The notes below the pieces were generated by a model. That model did no database searches. It was not told the origin of the DNA and was given only the letters and a program-made list of their open reading frames with translations. From Candidatus Sigynarchaeota archaeon (GTDB lineage: Archaea > Asgardarchaeota > Jordarchaeia > Jordarchaeales > Jordarchaeaceae), in contig JAUQYY010000228.1 of assembly GCA_030587505.1 (NCBI GenBank), positions 1 through 6,555 on the forward strand: 6,555 nucleotides of DNA, given 5' to 3'. Each line of letters opens with the position of its first letter. Within the stretch, counting starts at the first letter, position 1. Position numbers and translations under genes: made by a program. This document shows positions 1-6,360 of this stretch, piece by piece.

Positions 1-1603
1 AGAAGTCTGCGCATATGTTTATTGTGTAGAAGCGGTTTATGTGTCCTCGTGCGCAGACGCCCAGCGAGCTCAGGACGGAGTACCAGTCCTCGCCGAACTT
101 GGTTAGTCTGCCTATGTCCAGTCCCGTGGGGTGGCCGAAGACCCTGTTTATGGCTTCCTCGGGTTGTCCCATTCTCTGGCCGTGTCTTCTGAATTTTTCA
201 GCGTCGCTTCCGGGCATGTAGGTGGGTGAGCCGCCGCATGCTACGTGAGCACCCATGGGGTTGACGACCTGGCTGAACTCCATGCTTCCCAAGCCGAAGT
301 TTCTGGGGTCGAACACTATGCTCAGGTTTTTAATGTGGACAACGTGTTTTTCGATGTCTTTCTCCACCAGCTTGGCTGCTTGCACCATTCCCTCCGCCAG
401 TATGTCGCCGAAGCCCTCCCTATACGCTATCTTGTCCACCAGGCCCATTAGGCTCTTAAAGTCTCTTCTGAGCTCCAAGCCGCCCGTGTCCTCCTTGGTG
501 ATTATTCCCTTCTCGTAGAGTCCGACAAACAGGTCTAATACCTGGCTCACTGTTATTATGTCGAGGCCGTATCTGGATATCTTGTCTAGAGCCTTGACCG
601 CCTGGTTGGCGTCACAGTCCTCGCAGTTCACGAAGAACCACAGGGAGTTGAGGTAGGAGGATGTGGGGGTGGTTGTTCCCTTGTACTCCCCGCTTTTGAC
701 CTCGAGTATCTCTTTATCCCCGATTGGACAGGAGGGACACGCAATCACCCTTTTTTTGAGCTCGTGGAATCTCTCCTTTCCGAATCTCTTGTTAGCCTCC
801 TCTGGGGGGTAGGGTTTACTCCAGTTGTCGTGTAGGAAGCCGTAGAGATTCCAGATCACGTCCCACGCGGCCATGAAGCTGTACTGCTGCCAGAATTCTC
901 GGAGAGGATAACGCTTCATCCGCTCAAGCATCGCGTCGACATTCTTCATGAATCTCTTGCCATCCTTGACCCCTACTCCCTTCGTGCCTCGAGCCACGAT
1001 GGCTTTCAGGTTCTTTGAGCCCATTACGGCTCCCAAGCCGCCCCTACCAACGGTTGCGGTCTTGTCGACGAGGGCGAAGGAGTACCTTACAAGGTTCTCT
1101 CCTGCTTGCCCCGTGGCTATCACGCTGCACCGTCCATGGTACTTCTTTTTCAGCATGTCGTCGGTCTCGTAGAGGTCTCTGCCCCACAGGTCAGACGCGG
1201 CGCAAATCTCCACATCGTCGTCAAAAATCTTGAGGTAAACGGGGCTTTCCGCCCTGCCTGTTATCACTAGGTGGTCGTATCCAGCCCACTTCATGTTGGC
1301 GGCGAAACCCATGCTGCCGCTTCCCGAAGCCACCGCACCGTTGATTGGCAGTTTCGTGGTCACCATAACCCTGCTCGTTGAGGGGGCCATAGTACCCACC
1401 AGGGGACCAGCTCCCACGATTATTGGATTCTCGGGAGACAAGGGGTCCACATCCGGTTCGATTAGATTGTAGGCCAGCCAGTTGTTCACCCCGAAGCCTC
1501 CGATGAATTTCTTTGCGACGCTCATATCTAATGGCTCCGCCTTCCACTCTCGATCCGTGAGATTAACACGCAGGATTCTACCAGCGTACCCAAACACTTC
1601 CAT
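1..1603 (-). CDS. Aldehyde:ferredoxin oxidoreductase family protein (W/Mo-pterin enzyme), 3' end beyond the window
   Basis: An uninterrupted frame of 534 codons starts at ATG 1603 and runs off the window. AOR-family enzymes oxidise aldehydes or related substrates with ferredoxin as acceptor, using a tungsten or molybdenum bis-pterin and a [4Fe-4S] cluster, in the cytoplasm. Family signs: N-terminal GRILRVNLTDREW (residues 8-20), NPIIVGAGPLVGTMAPSTSR (59-78), GRGGLGAVMGSKNLKA (186-201), the cluster region CPSCPIGD (289-296), RYGLD (344-348) and LGVC (514-517). Compared with Pyrococcus furiosus AOR (about 605 residues), roughly 100 C-terminal residues should lie outside. GGAGAGTGG lies just upstream of ATG 1603, and an in-frame TAA directly abuts the ATG, so the start is fixed unless an internal one is used. 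Odd: the third cysteine of CxxCxxxC is Asp296, and the Asp opening each DxxGL(D/C) pterin motif is Ser (343, 512). Substrate cannot be told; it may belong to a divergent subfamily. Confidence 0.93.
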   Translation of the reverse strand, partial: MEVFGYAGRILRVNLTDREWKAEPLDMSVAKKFIGGFGVNNWLAYNLIEPDVDPLSPENPIIVGAGPLVGTMAPSTSRVMVTTKLPINGAVASGSGSMGFAANMKWAGYDHLVITGRAESPVYLKIFDDDVEICAASDLWGRDLYETDDMLKKKYHGRCSVIATGQAGENLVRYSFALVDKTATVGRGGLGAVMGSKNLKAIVARGTKGVGVKDGKRFMKNVDAMLERMKRYPLREFWQQYSFMAAWDVIWNLYGFLHDNWSKPYPPEEANKRFGKERFHELKKRVIACPSCPIGDKEILEVKSGEYKGTTTPTSSYLNSLWFFVNCEDCDANQAVKALDKISRYGLDIITVSQVLDLFVGLYEKGIITKEDTGGLELRRDFKSLMGLVDKIAYREGFGDILAEGMVQAAKLVEKDIEKHVVHIKNLSIVFDPRNFGLGSMEFSQVVNPMGAHVACGGSPTYMPGSDAEKFRRHGQRMGQPEEAINRVFGHPTGLDIGRLTKFGEDWYSVLSSLGVCARGHINRFYTINICADF

Positions 1604-1768
1604 TTAACCACTCTCCAACTCTGGACGGGAACGATGCTCGGATGAGCAACGCTGAGCAGACTTCCCGGCGAAGCTGGTTAAGCTACTCTCCGTATCAACA
1701 TGAACTCTCCACATAGAGAGGCTAAGAAACCAAGTTTCTGCGAGCACACCAAACAACACGTACACCAC
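1604..1768 (-). CDS. Doubtful small membrane-type ORF abutting the AOR start
   Basis: A 54-codon frame from GTG 1768 (or 1765) ends in TAA immediately next to the AOR ATG (TAAATG). Residues about 2-20 are hydrophobic (VVYVLFGVLAETWFLSLSM) and could be one membrane segment; the rest is polar and unremarkable. The frame stays open upstream to a TAG near 1848 but has no standard start codon there. I do not recognise a family. If real, it would be translationally coupled to the AOR, whose ribosome-binding site lies inside its tail. Chance openness is at least as likely. Confidence 0.15.
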   Translation of the reverse strand: MVYVLFGVLAETWFLSLSMWRVHVDTESSLTSFAGKSAQRCSSEHRSRPELESG

Positions 1769-1983
1769 ACACTTTCCGAATGCAGCAACGCGCCTCTTCG
1801 CCTCAAGACGCGGAACAAACTCACCAACCAGTAAGAGGATTAGCGTGTCTCGCTACCTTCCGCGATTAACCGAAACAGTAAGCACTGCTTGCTTAAAACG
1901 TTTGTGTGCCAAACAACAGCAAACCCTGATTACCCCTAGTGAGGGGGTTCAAAATTTCCGACTGCCGTCGGGCACTGTGACTC

Positions 1984-2001
1984 TTAAATTAGATTTTTAA
2001 G
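1984..2001 (+). promoter_or_regulatory. Candidate TATA region of the ADP-ribosylglycohydrolase gene
   Basis: CTTAAATT (about 1983-1990) and TTTTTAAG (1994-2001) are the only clear AT-rich boxes before the gene. With the usual archaeal spacing of about 25 bases, transcription would begin between about 2010 and 2023. The two boxes form an imperfect palindrome (CTTAAA/TTTAAG), so the minus strand could also be served. Confidence 0.4.
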
Positions 2002-2051
2002 CCATTAGGGTGAAGTGTTATCCACCCCTACTTTTTGAGGATGGAAGGAGT

Positions 2052-3379
2052 ATGGTGGGTCTTGAGGAACTTGAGCGGTTGGTGGCCGATGAGATAACTC
2101 AGAGGAGAGAGGAAGGCTATGATGTTGCAGAAGTCGAGAAGAGGTTTACAGGGAGAAAGGAAGAGGTGAACCGCTCGGAGCTTGAGGGTTTTCTGAGAGA
2201 CCTAGAGATGTGCCGGTTAAGACCCGACTTTCCCTACAGGGAACCCGTGGACCTGTCTGCTATAAGGGCTGATCGGCCTGATGGGCCGAGGAGTATGGAT
2301 TTTGAGCTCTCGGAGAGGGAGCTTCTGGACAAGATTTATGGAGGCTGGCTCGGGAGGTGTGCGGGCTGTCTCCTCGGTAAACCAGTTGAATTCCTGAGCC
2401 GGGAGCAGATTGAGGAATGGTTGAGAAGGGCGGACGCCTACCCGCTCAGAAACTATTTTCCACCGCTACCCGAAACTGGTGATGCTCCTGACTGGCTTAA
2501 ACACCGACTCCTAAACCCAACGGTCTTGCTGGGCAACATAGACGGAATGCCCCGCGACGACGATGTTGATTACACGATTCTGAATCTCCATGTCCTTGAA
2601 ACTATGGGTCTAGACTTCACCATGGCGGACGTTGGCACAGTGTGGTTGACCAAGCTCCCTACCTCATGGTCTACACGGCAGAACGCGCAGCCTACAGAAA
2701 CCTTGTCAACGGCCTCAACCCCCCAGAAACAGCCATATTTATGAACCCGTATAGGGAGTGGATAGGCGCACAGATCAGGGCGGACATGTGGGGCTACGTG
2801 ACGCCCGGAAGACCAGAACTCGGAGCCGAACTCGCGTATAAGGACGCCAGCCTCTCCCACACGAAGAACGGGGCGTACGGCGAGATGTTCGTGAGCGCCA
2901 TGCTAAGCGCAGCCTTCGCAACAGGCGACATCGAGGAGATAATCAGAATTGGCCTGTCGGAGATTCCTAGACAGTCGAGGCTTGCAGAGGCTGTGAGGGA
3001 CACAGTTGGCTGGAGCAAAAAGCACGGCGATTGGAGAAGCACATGGGAGAGAATCATGGAAAAGTACGGTCACTACAGCCCTGTGCACACCATAGACAAC
3101 GCGGCCCTCGTTCTCATGGGCCTCCTCTACGGGGAGGGTGACTACGAGAAAAGCGTGACAATCAGCGTTATGGGGGGACTCGACACCGACTGCAACGGCG
3201 CAACAACGGGCTCGATACTCGGCGTCATCCTGGGTGCAGAGAACCTGCCGAAGAAATGGGTGGAACCCCTAAATGACAGGGTTGAAAGCTTCGTCACGGG
3301 TTTCAACAACAGTCGAATCTCACACCTGGCAGAACGCACCCTCCGTCTGGCAAAAACCACTCTGAGCAACGCGAAGTAA
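2052..3379 (+). CDS. ADP-ribosylglycohydrolase family protein, interrupted by a one-base frameshift near 2657-2660
   Basis: Two overlapping frames together give one protein of about 442 residues in the ADP-ribosylglycohydrolase (DraG/ARH) superfamily, which removes ADP-ribose or related groups from substrates using two Mg ions. The first frame holds DKIYGGWLGRCAGCLLGKPVE and the metal-site motif MPRDDDVDYT (DDD at residues 169-171 counted from ATG 2052). The second holds PYLMVYTAERAAYRNL and the second metal motif GGLDTDCNGATTGSILG, then runs to TAA 3379. The break falls in CTCCCTACC: adding one base to the C run at 2657-2659 gives continuous WLTKLPYLMVYTAER. All key residues survive, so a sequencing indel or a very recent mutation is likely. 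Start: ATG 2052 or GTG 2055 lie just after GGAAGGAG (2043-2050); GTG 2010 would be leaderless and adds 14 unlike residues. An N-terminal extension of roughly 90 residues precedes the domain. Substrate is unknown. Confidence 0.85.
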
Positions 3380-3403
3380 AAAAGGGACGCTAACACACAT
3401 GTG

Positions 3404-3470
3404 AAAAAATCTGGATTAAAAAGAGTCGCAGATAGACCACGGTTTGGCCCGCTGATTCGTGGTGCAGCGA
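3404..3470 (-). terminator. Stem-loop plus T-runs ending hypD transcription
   Basis: On the minus strand just past the hypD stop, TCGC-tgc-ACCACG pairs with CGTGGT-ctatct-GCGA around a 16-nt loop (3426-3470). T5 (3418-3422) and T6 (3404-3409) follow, with another T6 at 3378-3383. T-rich tracts are the usual archaeal termination signal. The plus-strand gene converging here has no comparable T-run. Confidence 0.6.
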
Positions 3471-3474
3471 TTTT

Positions 3475-4591
3475 CTACTTGAAGTGGGCTCCGTACTTGT
3501 AGTATATTCTGCAGGTTCCCTCGCTGGATACCATGCACGGCCCGTAGGGTTTTTCGGGTGTGCACATGTTTCCGAACAGTTTGCACTCCGGGGGGTAGAT
3601 TTTCCCGATTATCACTAGGTGGCAGTTGCACCCTGGATGGATGTCCACGGAGTTTTCTATTGAGAGCTCGTACTTCTTCTCTGCGTCGTAGTCTTCAAAC
3701 TCTTTTTTGAGAACATAGCCGGAGTTCGGCACCCGCCCTATTCCCCTCCAGTGCGCCGTGGCTACGTCGAACACTTCACTGAGTATTTTCTGAGCCTTGA
3801 GGTTGCCCTCCTCCTTAACGAGTCGAACGTACTCGTTCTCGCATCGGGGCTCCCCGTCCTTCAACTGTTTGAGGAGTATGGCTAGGGAGAGGAGAACATC
3901 GTTGGGCTCGAAGCCGGACACGACGGTAGGCATGCGGTAGGCCTCCGCAAAGTACCTGAACGGGCGAACACCTATTATCGTCGCCACATGACCCGGGCAT
4001 ATGAAACCGTCGATTTGGAGATCGCCTATGCCGAGCAATAGCTCCATTGATGGTGGGATGAGTCTGTGTGCGCTTATTATGCTGAAGTTTTCTGGGACCC
4101 CCCTCAAAAGCTCGGAGGCGATTCCCGGCGCCGTTGTTTCGAAGCCCACCGCGCAGAAGACCACGTCTTTGTCGGGGTTCTTCTCGGCGATTTCAACGGC
4201 GTCGTGTGGCCCGTAGACGATTCTCACGTCCGCCCCCTCGGTCTTCACACCGGCCAGGGAGGTTTTGGTGGCGGGAACCATCATGAGGTCGCCGAAGGCT
4301 GTGACGATGACGCCTCTCCTCGCGAGCTCGATGGCCTCGTCTAGGACGAGTGAGGGGGTTACGCAGACCGGACATCCGGGACCCGCGATTACCTCCACGT
4401 TTTCGGGGAGAAGGGTTCTCAGGCCGTGTTTGCTTATGGTCTGCTCGTGTCTCGGGGTCTAGCAGGGTTTTCTAGGCTGTCCCGCACACGTGAACAAACT
4501 TCACCCTTCTCTCCGGAGCCAGATTCTTTATGGTTTCGGCCAACCTGCCCGCGAACTTCGGATCCCTGTAGGTTTTGAAAAAGTCTTCCAT
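3475..4591 (-). CDS. hypD: Hydrogenase maturation protein HypD, interrupted by a putative 28-nt BHB intron
   Basis: HypD is the iron-sulfur scaffold that with HypC assembles the Fe(CN)2CO unit of [NiFe]-hydrogenases in the cytoplasm. Joining 4591-4479 to 4450-3475 (minus strand) gives 362 residues, the normal family length. Visible motifs: CGTHE with Cys36, GPGCPVC with Cys64 and Cys67, GFETT at 140-144, and C-terminal cluster cysteines at 312, 314, 327, 334, 343 and 351. The 312/327/334 spacing resembles the E. coli cluster ligands. Unspliced, the frame ends at TAG (4472-4474) right after C-G-T-A, then changes frame. The start is chosen at ATG 4591 because MEDFFKTYRDPKFAGRL resembles HypD N-termini; ATG 4660 in the same frame sits about 25 bases from a TATA box and could be a leaderless start adding 23 unlike residues. 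No other hyp gene is visible here. If the intron is not spliced, this is a pseudogene, but every functional residue is kept. Confidence 0.92.
4451..4478 (-). other. Putative 28-nt archaeal intron with bulge-helix-bulge motif in hypD
   Basis: In the minus-strand RNA the motif spans 4488 to 4446. Outer helix: G4485-C4449, U4486-A4448, G4487-C4447, U4488-G4446 (wobble). Central 4-bp helix: exon CGGG (4484-4481) with intron CCCG (4456-4453). The 5' bulge is AC^A (4480-4478) and the 3' bulge AG^A (4452-4450), on opposite strands. Inner helix: GCCUAG (4477-4472) with CUAGAC (4462-4457), five pairs and one C-A mismatch, closed by a 9-nt loop. Cleavage after the second base of each bulge, as in archaeal pre-tRNA, joins AC to ACACGAG and restores GGG-ACA-CAC-GAG, the conserved C-G-T-H-E codons. 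The intron splits the Thr codon (phase 2). An alternative outer pairing, CGUGU with ACACG, would shrink the bulges and may compete. Splicing itself is inferred, not shown. Confidence 0.8.
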
Positions 4592-4678
4592 TCCACCACT
4601 ACCATACGATGTCTGTGCTGAGTGATTGTTAAACAAAGCTGAGCGACCCGCACACGCCATGGTGAACAGCCGAACAGG

Positions 4679-4688
4679 GTTATATAAC
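4679..4688 (-). promoter_or_regulatory. TATA box upstream of hypD
   Basis: The palindrome GTTATATAAC lies about 24 bases upstream of ATG 4660 and about 93 bases upstream of ATG 4591 on the minus strand. It suggests hypD has its own promoter although it follows mobA on the same strand. Being symmetric, it could also fire on the plus strand toward the strong ribosome-binding motif at 4722-4730. Confidence 0.5.
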
Positions 4689-4737
4689 GTTATCCATACG
4701 AGTTCTCCTATTATTCCCTTCGGAGGTGATTGTTGAA

Positions 4738-4905
4738 TTGATTGGTTTGAGTCACCTATTCTCGCTTTTTGTGTTTTTTGATTCTTCTCTCTGCTTTGTT
4801 AAGTTCGTTCATGGTGTTGACATTGAAGAAGGTGTCGAGCCTTGGGTCCAGTTGCTCAATCACCATTGTGGAAAGGTACAGGATTCTCCTGAGATTTTCC
4901 AGTAG
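4738..4905 (+). CDS. Doubtful small ORF behind a perfect Shine-Dalgarno motif, antisense to the mobA end
   Basis: GGAGGTGAT (4722-4730) matches nine bases of the usual 16S anti-Shine-Dalgarno, and TTG 4738 follows after seven bases. It opens 55 codons to TAG 4905, with a hydrophobic N-terminus (MIGLSHLFSLFVFF). A symmetric TATA box lies upstream at 4679-4688. Against it: most of the frame is antisense to mobA, and the hydrophobic run simply mirrors MobA's Lys-rich tail. I recognise no family. Confidence 0.12.
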   Translation: MIGLSHLFSLFVFFDSSLCFVKFVHGVDIEEGVEPWVQLLNHHCGKVQDSPEIFQ

Positions 4906-5391
4906 GGCGCGCATGTCCTTTCGATTTTCCGACAGGGCCTTCTCGGAAGCGTCCCTTGAAGGTTTCGTCCTGTAGATTGCGTGTAGGGGTTCAATGTACC
5001 CGTTGGGCCACCTTGGGATCACGGCGTCCTCGGTGGTTATTACTTCTCTCAGAAGTCTGAGCACGTCCGTCTTCACGAAGGGCATGTCGCACGAGAGGAG
5101 GTAGGTGTATTTCTGTTCACAGTTCTCAAAGGCGGTGTAGGCTCCGACCAGGGGGCTGTTGAAGCCTCGAGACTCATCGATTAGTATTCTCGCCCTGCCA
5201 CTCAGCAGCTCCTTGTAGGATTCATTGGCGTTTGAGCCCAGAACGACGAGTATCTCGCGGAAGACGTTCTCACACGCCTCAACGACGTGAAGAATCATAG
5301 GTTTGCCGCAGAGGGAAATCAGACCTTTGTCGGCTCCCATCCTCACAGACTTTCCTCCGCAGAGGATCGCCACGGCGGAATCACGAATCAT
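4756..5391 (-). CDS. mobA: Molybdenum cofactor guanylyltransferase MobA-like
   Basis: The 211-residue protein matches the MobA family, which transfers GMP from GTP to molybdopterin to form the guanine dinucleotide cofactor of DMSO-reductase-type enzymes such as formate dehydrogenase. Visible motifs: the nucleotide-binding CGGKSVRMGADKGL (residues 11-24), SPLVG (79-83), metal-binding CDMP with Asp102, EPLHAIY (134-140) and FFNVNT (188-193). Length is normal for the family. ATG 5391 is preceded by GGAG at a nine-base gap. The C-terminus is strongly basic (RRIKKHKKR). It lies 49 bases downstream of fdhD on the same strand with no clear promoter between, so the two are probably co-transcribed. 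AOR-type enzymes usually carry the pterin without a nucleotide, so MobA more likely serves a separate formate dehydrogenase-type enzyme. Related nucleotidyltransferases such as MocA cannot be fully excluded. Confidence 0.87.
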   Translation of the reverse strand: MIRDSAVAILCGGKSVRMGADKGLISLCGKPMILHVVEACENVFREILVVLGSNANESYKELLSGRARILIDESRGFNSPLVGAYTAFENCEQKYTYLLSCDMPFVKTDVLRLLREVITTEDAVIPRWPNGYIEPLHAIYRTKPSRDASEKALSENRKDMRALLENLRRILYLSTMVIEQLDPRLDTFFNVNTMNELNKAERRIKKHKKRE

Positions 5392-5440
5392 ACTGCTATT
5401 CTCCAGCGGTGAATAAACGGTTCACAAACTTAGTGTTTCA

Positions 5441-6229
5441 TCATAATACTCGGTGGGGGTGGGTATAAATGTTCATGCGTCTCCCGCGGGCGAATCCGAT
5501 CAGGGTGACGTTGGTTGACTCCGCCGCGGAGATTCCCGATTCGGTGGCAGCGCTGAGAGAGGCGACTAGAGGGACCCCCGCCCTCGCGGCCTTAACCACC
5601 ATGTCCACGGTTTGCCTTCCGGTGCTCACCAGAAAAAAGTTCCCGAAACTGTTTCCGGAGAGAAGCGCCGCCCCTATCACCTTGTCCACCGCGTTGTGCC
5701 TTCCGACGTCCTCTGAGAAGTACAGCAGGCGTCCTTCACCAGAGAAGAGAGCCGCCGCGTGGGTTCCTCCGGTTTCGCGGAAAACCGTGGATTTTTCACC
5801 CATGGTTCTCGTGGCGGAGAGAATCACCCCGCTCTCAACTCTCAGCTCCGACTCGACCCGCGGTAATCCAACACCCTGCTTTAACTGAACGAAGAATTCG
5901 GGTGGTCCACAGGCAGAAGTGACCAGTCTTTGACCAGTGATGCAGGTTGCGAGTCGATCATCAACGTCGATTCCCTCCCTCAGCGTGAGGTTCGCCGTAT
6001 GGTTGGAGAAGGTGTAGTTCTCCACCTCGTTAACGCTCTCAATCACGCCTGTGGTGTATAGGTGTCCGAAGACGAGTTCCTTCTCCTCGCCGGGAAGGTA
6101 GACCACACCCACAACCTGCCTACCGTTTACCCTGATGATTAGAATGTTTTCTCTTACAACCCTGTCCACGGTCTCCGAGGCCCGCCCATCCTTGAGACGA
6201 GTGATTTTAACGCTTACCGTTTTCTCCAA
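5441..6229 (-). CDS. fdhD: Formate dehydrogenase accessory sulfurtransferase FdhD
   Basis: A 262-residue protein with FdhD hallmarks. FdhD passes sulfur from a cysteine desulfurase to the molybdenum/tungsten bis-pterin cofactor before insertion into formate dehydrogenase. Motifs: GFxxTGGTHAAAL-type segment FRETGGTHAAALF (150-162), FSEDVGRHNAVDKVIG (171-186), STGRQTVDMVVKAARAGVP (202-220) and IGFARGRRMNIYTHPHR (244-260). The start is TTG 6229, preceded by GGGTG at a seven-base gap; no ATG, GTG or TTG start occurs upstream in frame before a TAA. A TATA box at 6285-6295 would give a leader of about 35 nt. It is first in the likely fdhD-mobA operon. Odd: the sulfur-carrying CxxC found in E. coli FdhD reads Cys107-Gly-Pro-Pro here, keeping only the first cysteine; another cysteine is at position 96. 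Confidence 0.93.
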   Translation of the reverse strand: MEKTVSVKITRLKDGRASETVDRVVRENILIIRVNGRQVVGVVYLPGEEKELVFGHLYTTGVIESVNEVENYTFSNHTANLTLREGIDVDDRLATCITGQRLVTSACGPPEFFVQLKQGVGLPRVESELRVESGVILSATRTMGEKSTVFRETGGTHAAALFSGEGRLLYFSEDVGRHNAVDKVIGAALLSGNSFGNFFLVSTGRQTVDMVVKAARAGVPLVASLSAATESGISAAESTNVTLIGFARGRRMNIYTHPHRVL

Positions 6230-6284
6230 TCCAAAGCACCCTTTCGGCTGTTCATTGCTTGTCGTGTTTTAAGAACATGGATGG

Positions 6285-6295
6285 TTTATATAATT
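6285..6295 (-). promoter_or_regulatory. TATA box of the fdhD-mobA operon
   Basis: The minus strand reads AATTATATAAA, a near-consensus archaeal TATA element whose centre lies about 60 bases before the TTG start of fdhD. This predicts a start of transcription near 6264. The box is nearly symmetric and could also drive the plus-strand kinase with a long leader. Confidence 0.6.
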
Positions 6296-6360
6296 GCTTG
6301 ACCCATTAAAAGGTAAACCAGTAGATAACAGACTTAGATTTGAGGATCACTTCCACCCAA

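Larger units (their letters stand above)
1604..2051. other. Divergent intergenic region with small hairpins, no convincing gene
   Basis: This stretch separates the divergent AOR and ADP-ribosylglycohydrolase genes and must hold both promoters. Short inverted repeats seen: AGAAAC-caa-GTTTCT (1725-1739), AGTAAGC-act-GCTTGCT (1877-1893, one G-T pair), CCCCT-agtg-AGGGG (1933-1946) and CCGAC-tgcc-GTCGG (1958-1971). AT-rich, TATA-like sequence lies at 1984-2001. A weak TATA-like TTTTAAG on the minus strand near 1892-1898 would give the AOR a leader of over 250 nt. No tRNA cloverleaf and no recognised riboswitch was found; the TTCAAAA near 1948-1954 is not flanked by a T-arm stem. Confidence 0.5.

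Noticed and set aside
1221..1547. 108-codon minus-strand frame inside the AOR gene
   Set aside because: It is a shadow of the AOR frame. The AOR frame has clear family motifs through this stretch and this one has none.
1942..1970. tRNA T-arm from TTCAAAA in the spacer
   Set aside because: The flanking stem does not pair, and no acceptor, D-arm or anticodon arm was found around it on either strand.
2652..2663. Programmed -1 ribosomal frameshifting in the glycohydrolase
   Set aside because: The site AAG CTC CCT ACC does not fit a slippery X-XXY-YYZ heptamer, and I see no clear downstream pseudoknot.
2640..2670. A second intron explaining the glycohydrolase frame change
   Set aside because: The protein continues without extra residues and needs one more base, not fewer. 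Removing sequence would delete conserved residues.
3142..3396. Minus-strand frames opposite the glycohydrolase 3' half
   Set aside because: They are antisense to conserved coding sequence, with no ribosome-binding site or family resemblance.
4472..4474. TAG in hypD read through as pyrrolysine
   Set aside because: Readthrough would continue in the wrong frame, since the insertion is 28 nt, and would not restore the HypD motif.
4451..4478. Insertion sequence scar or target-site duplication in hypD
   Set aside because: There are no flanking duplications beyond a single base and no terminal repeats typical of a transposon, while the BHB fold explains the ends exactly.
5469..5888. 139-codon plus-strand frame opposite fdhD
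   Set aside because: It is antisense to well-conserved fdhD motifs, and its composition is what a reversed coding strand gives.
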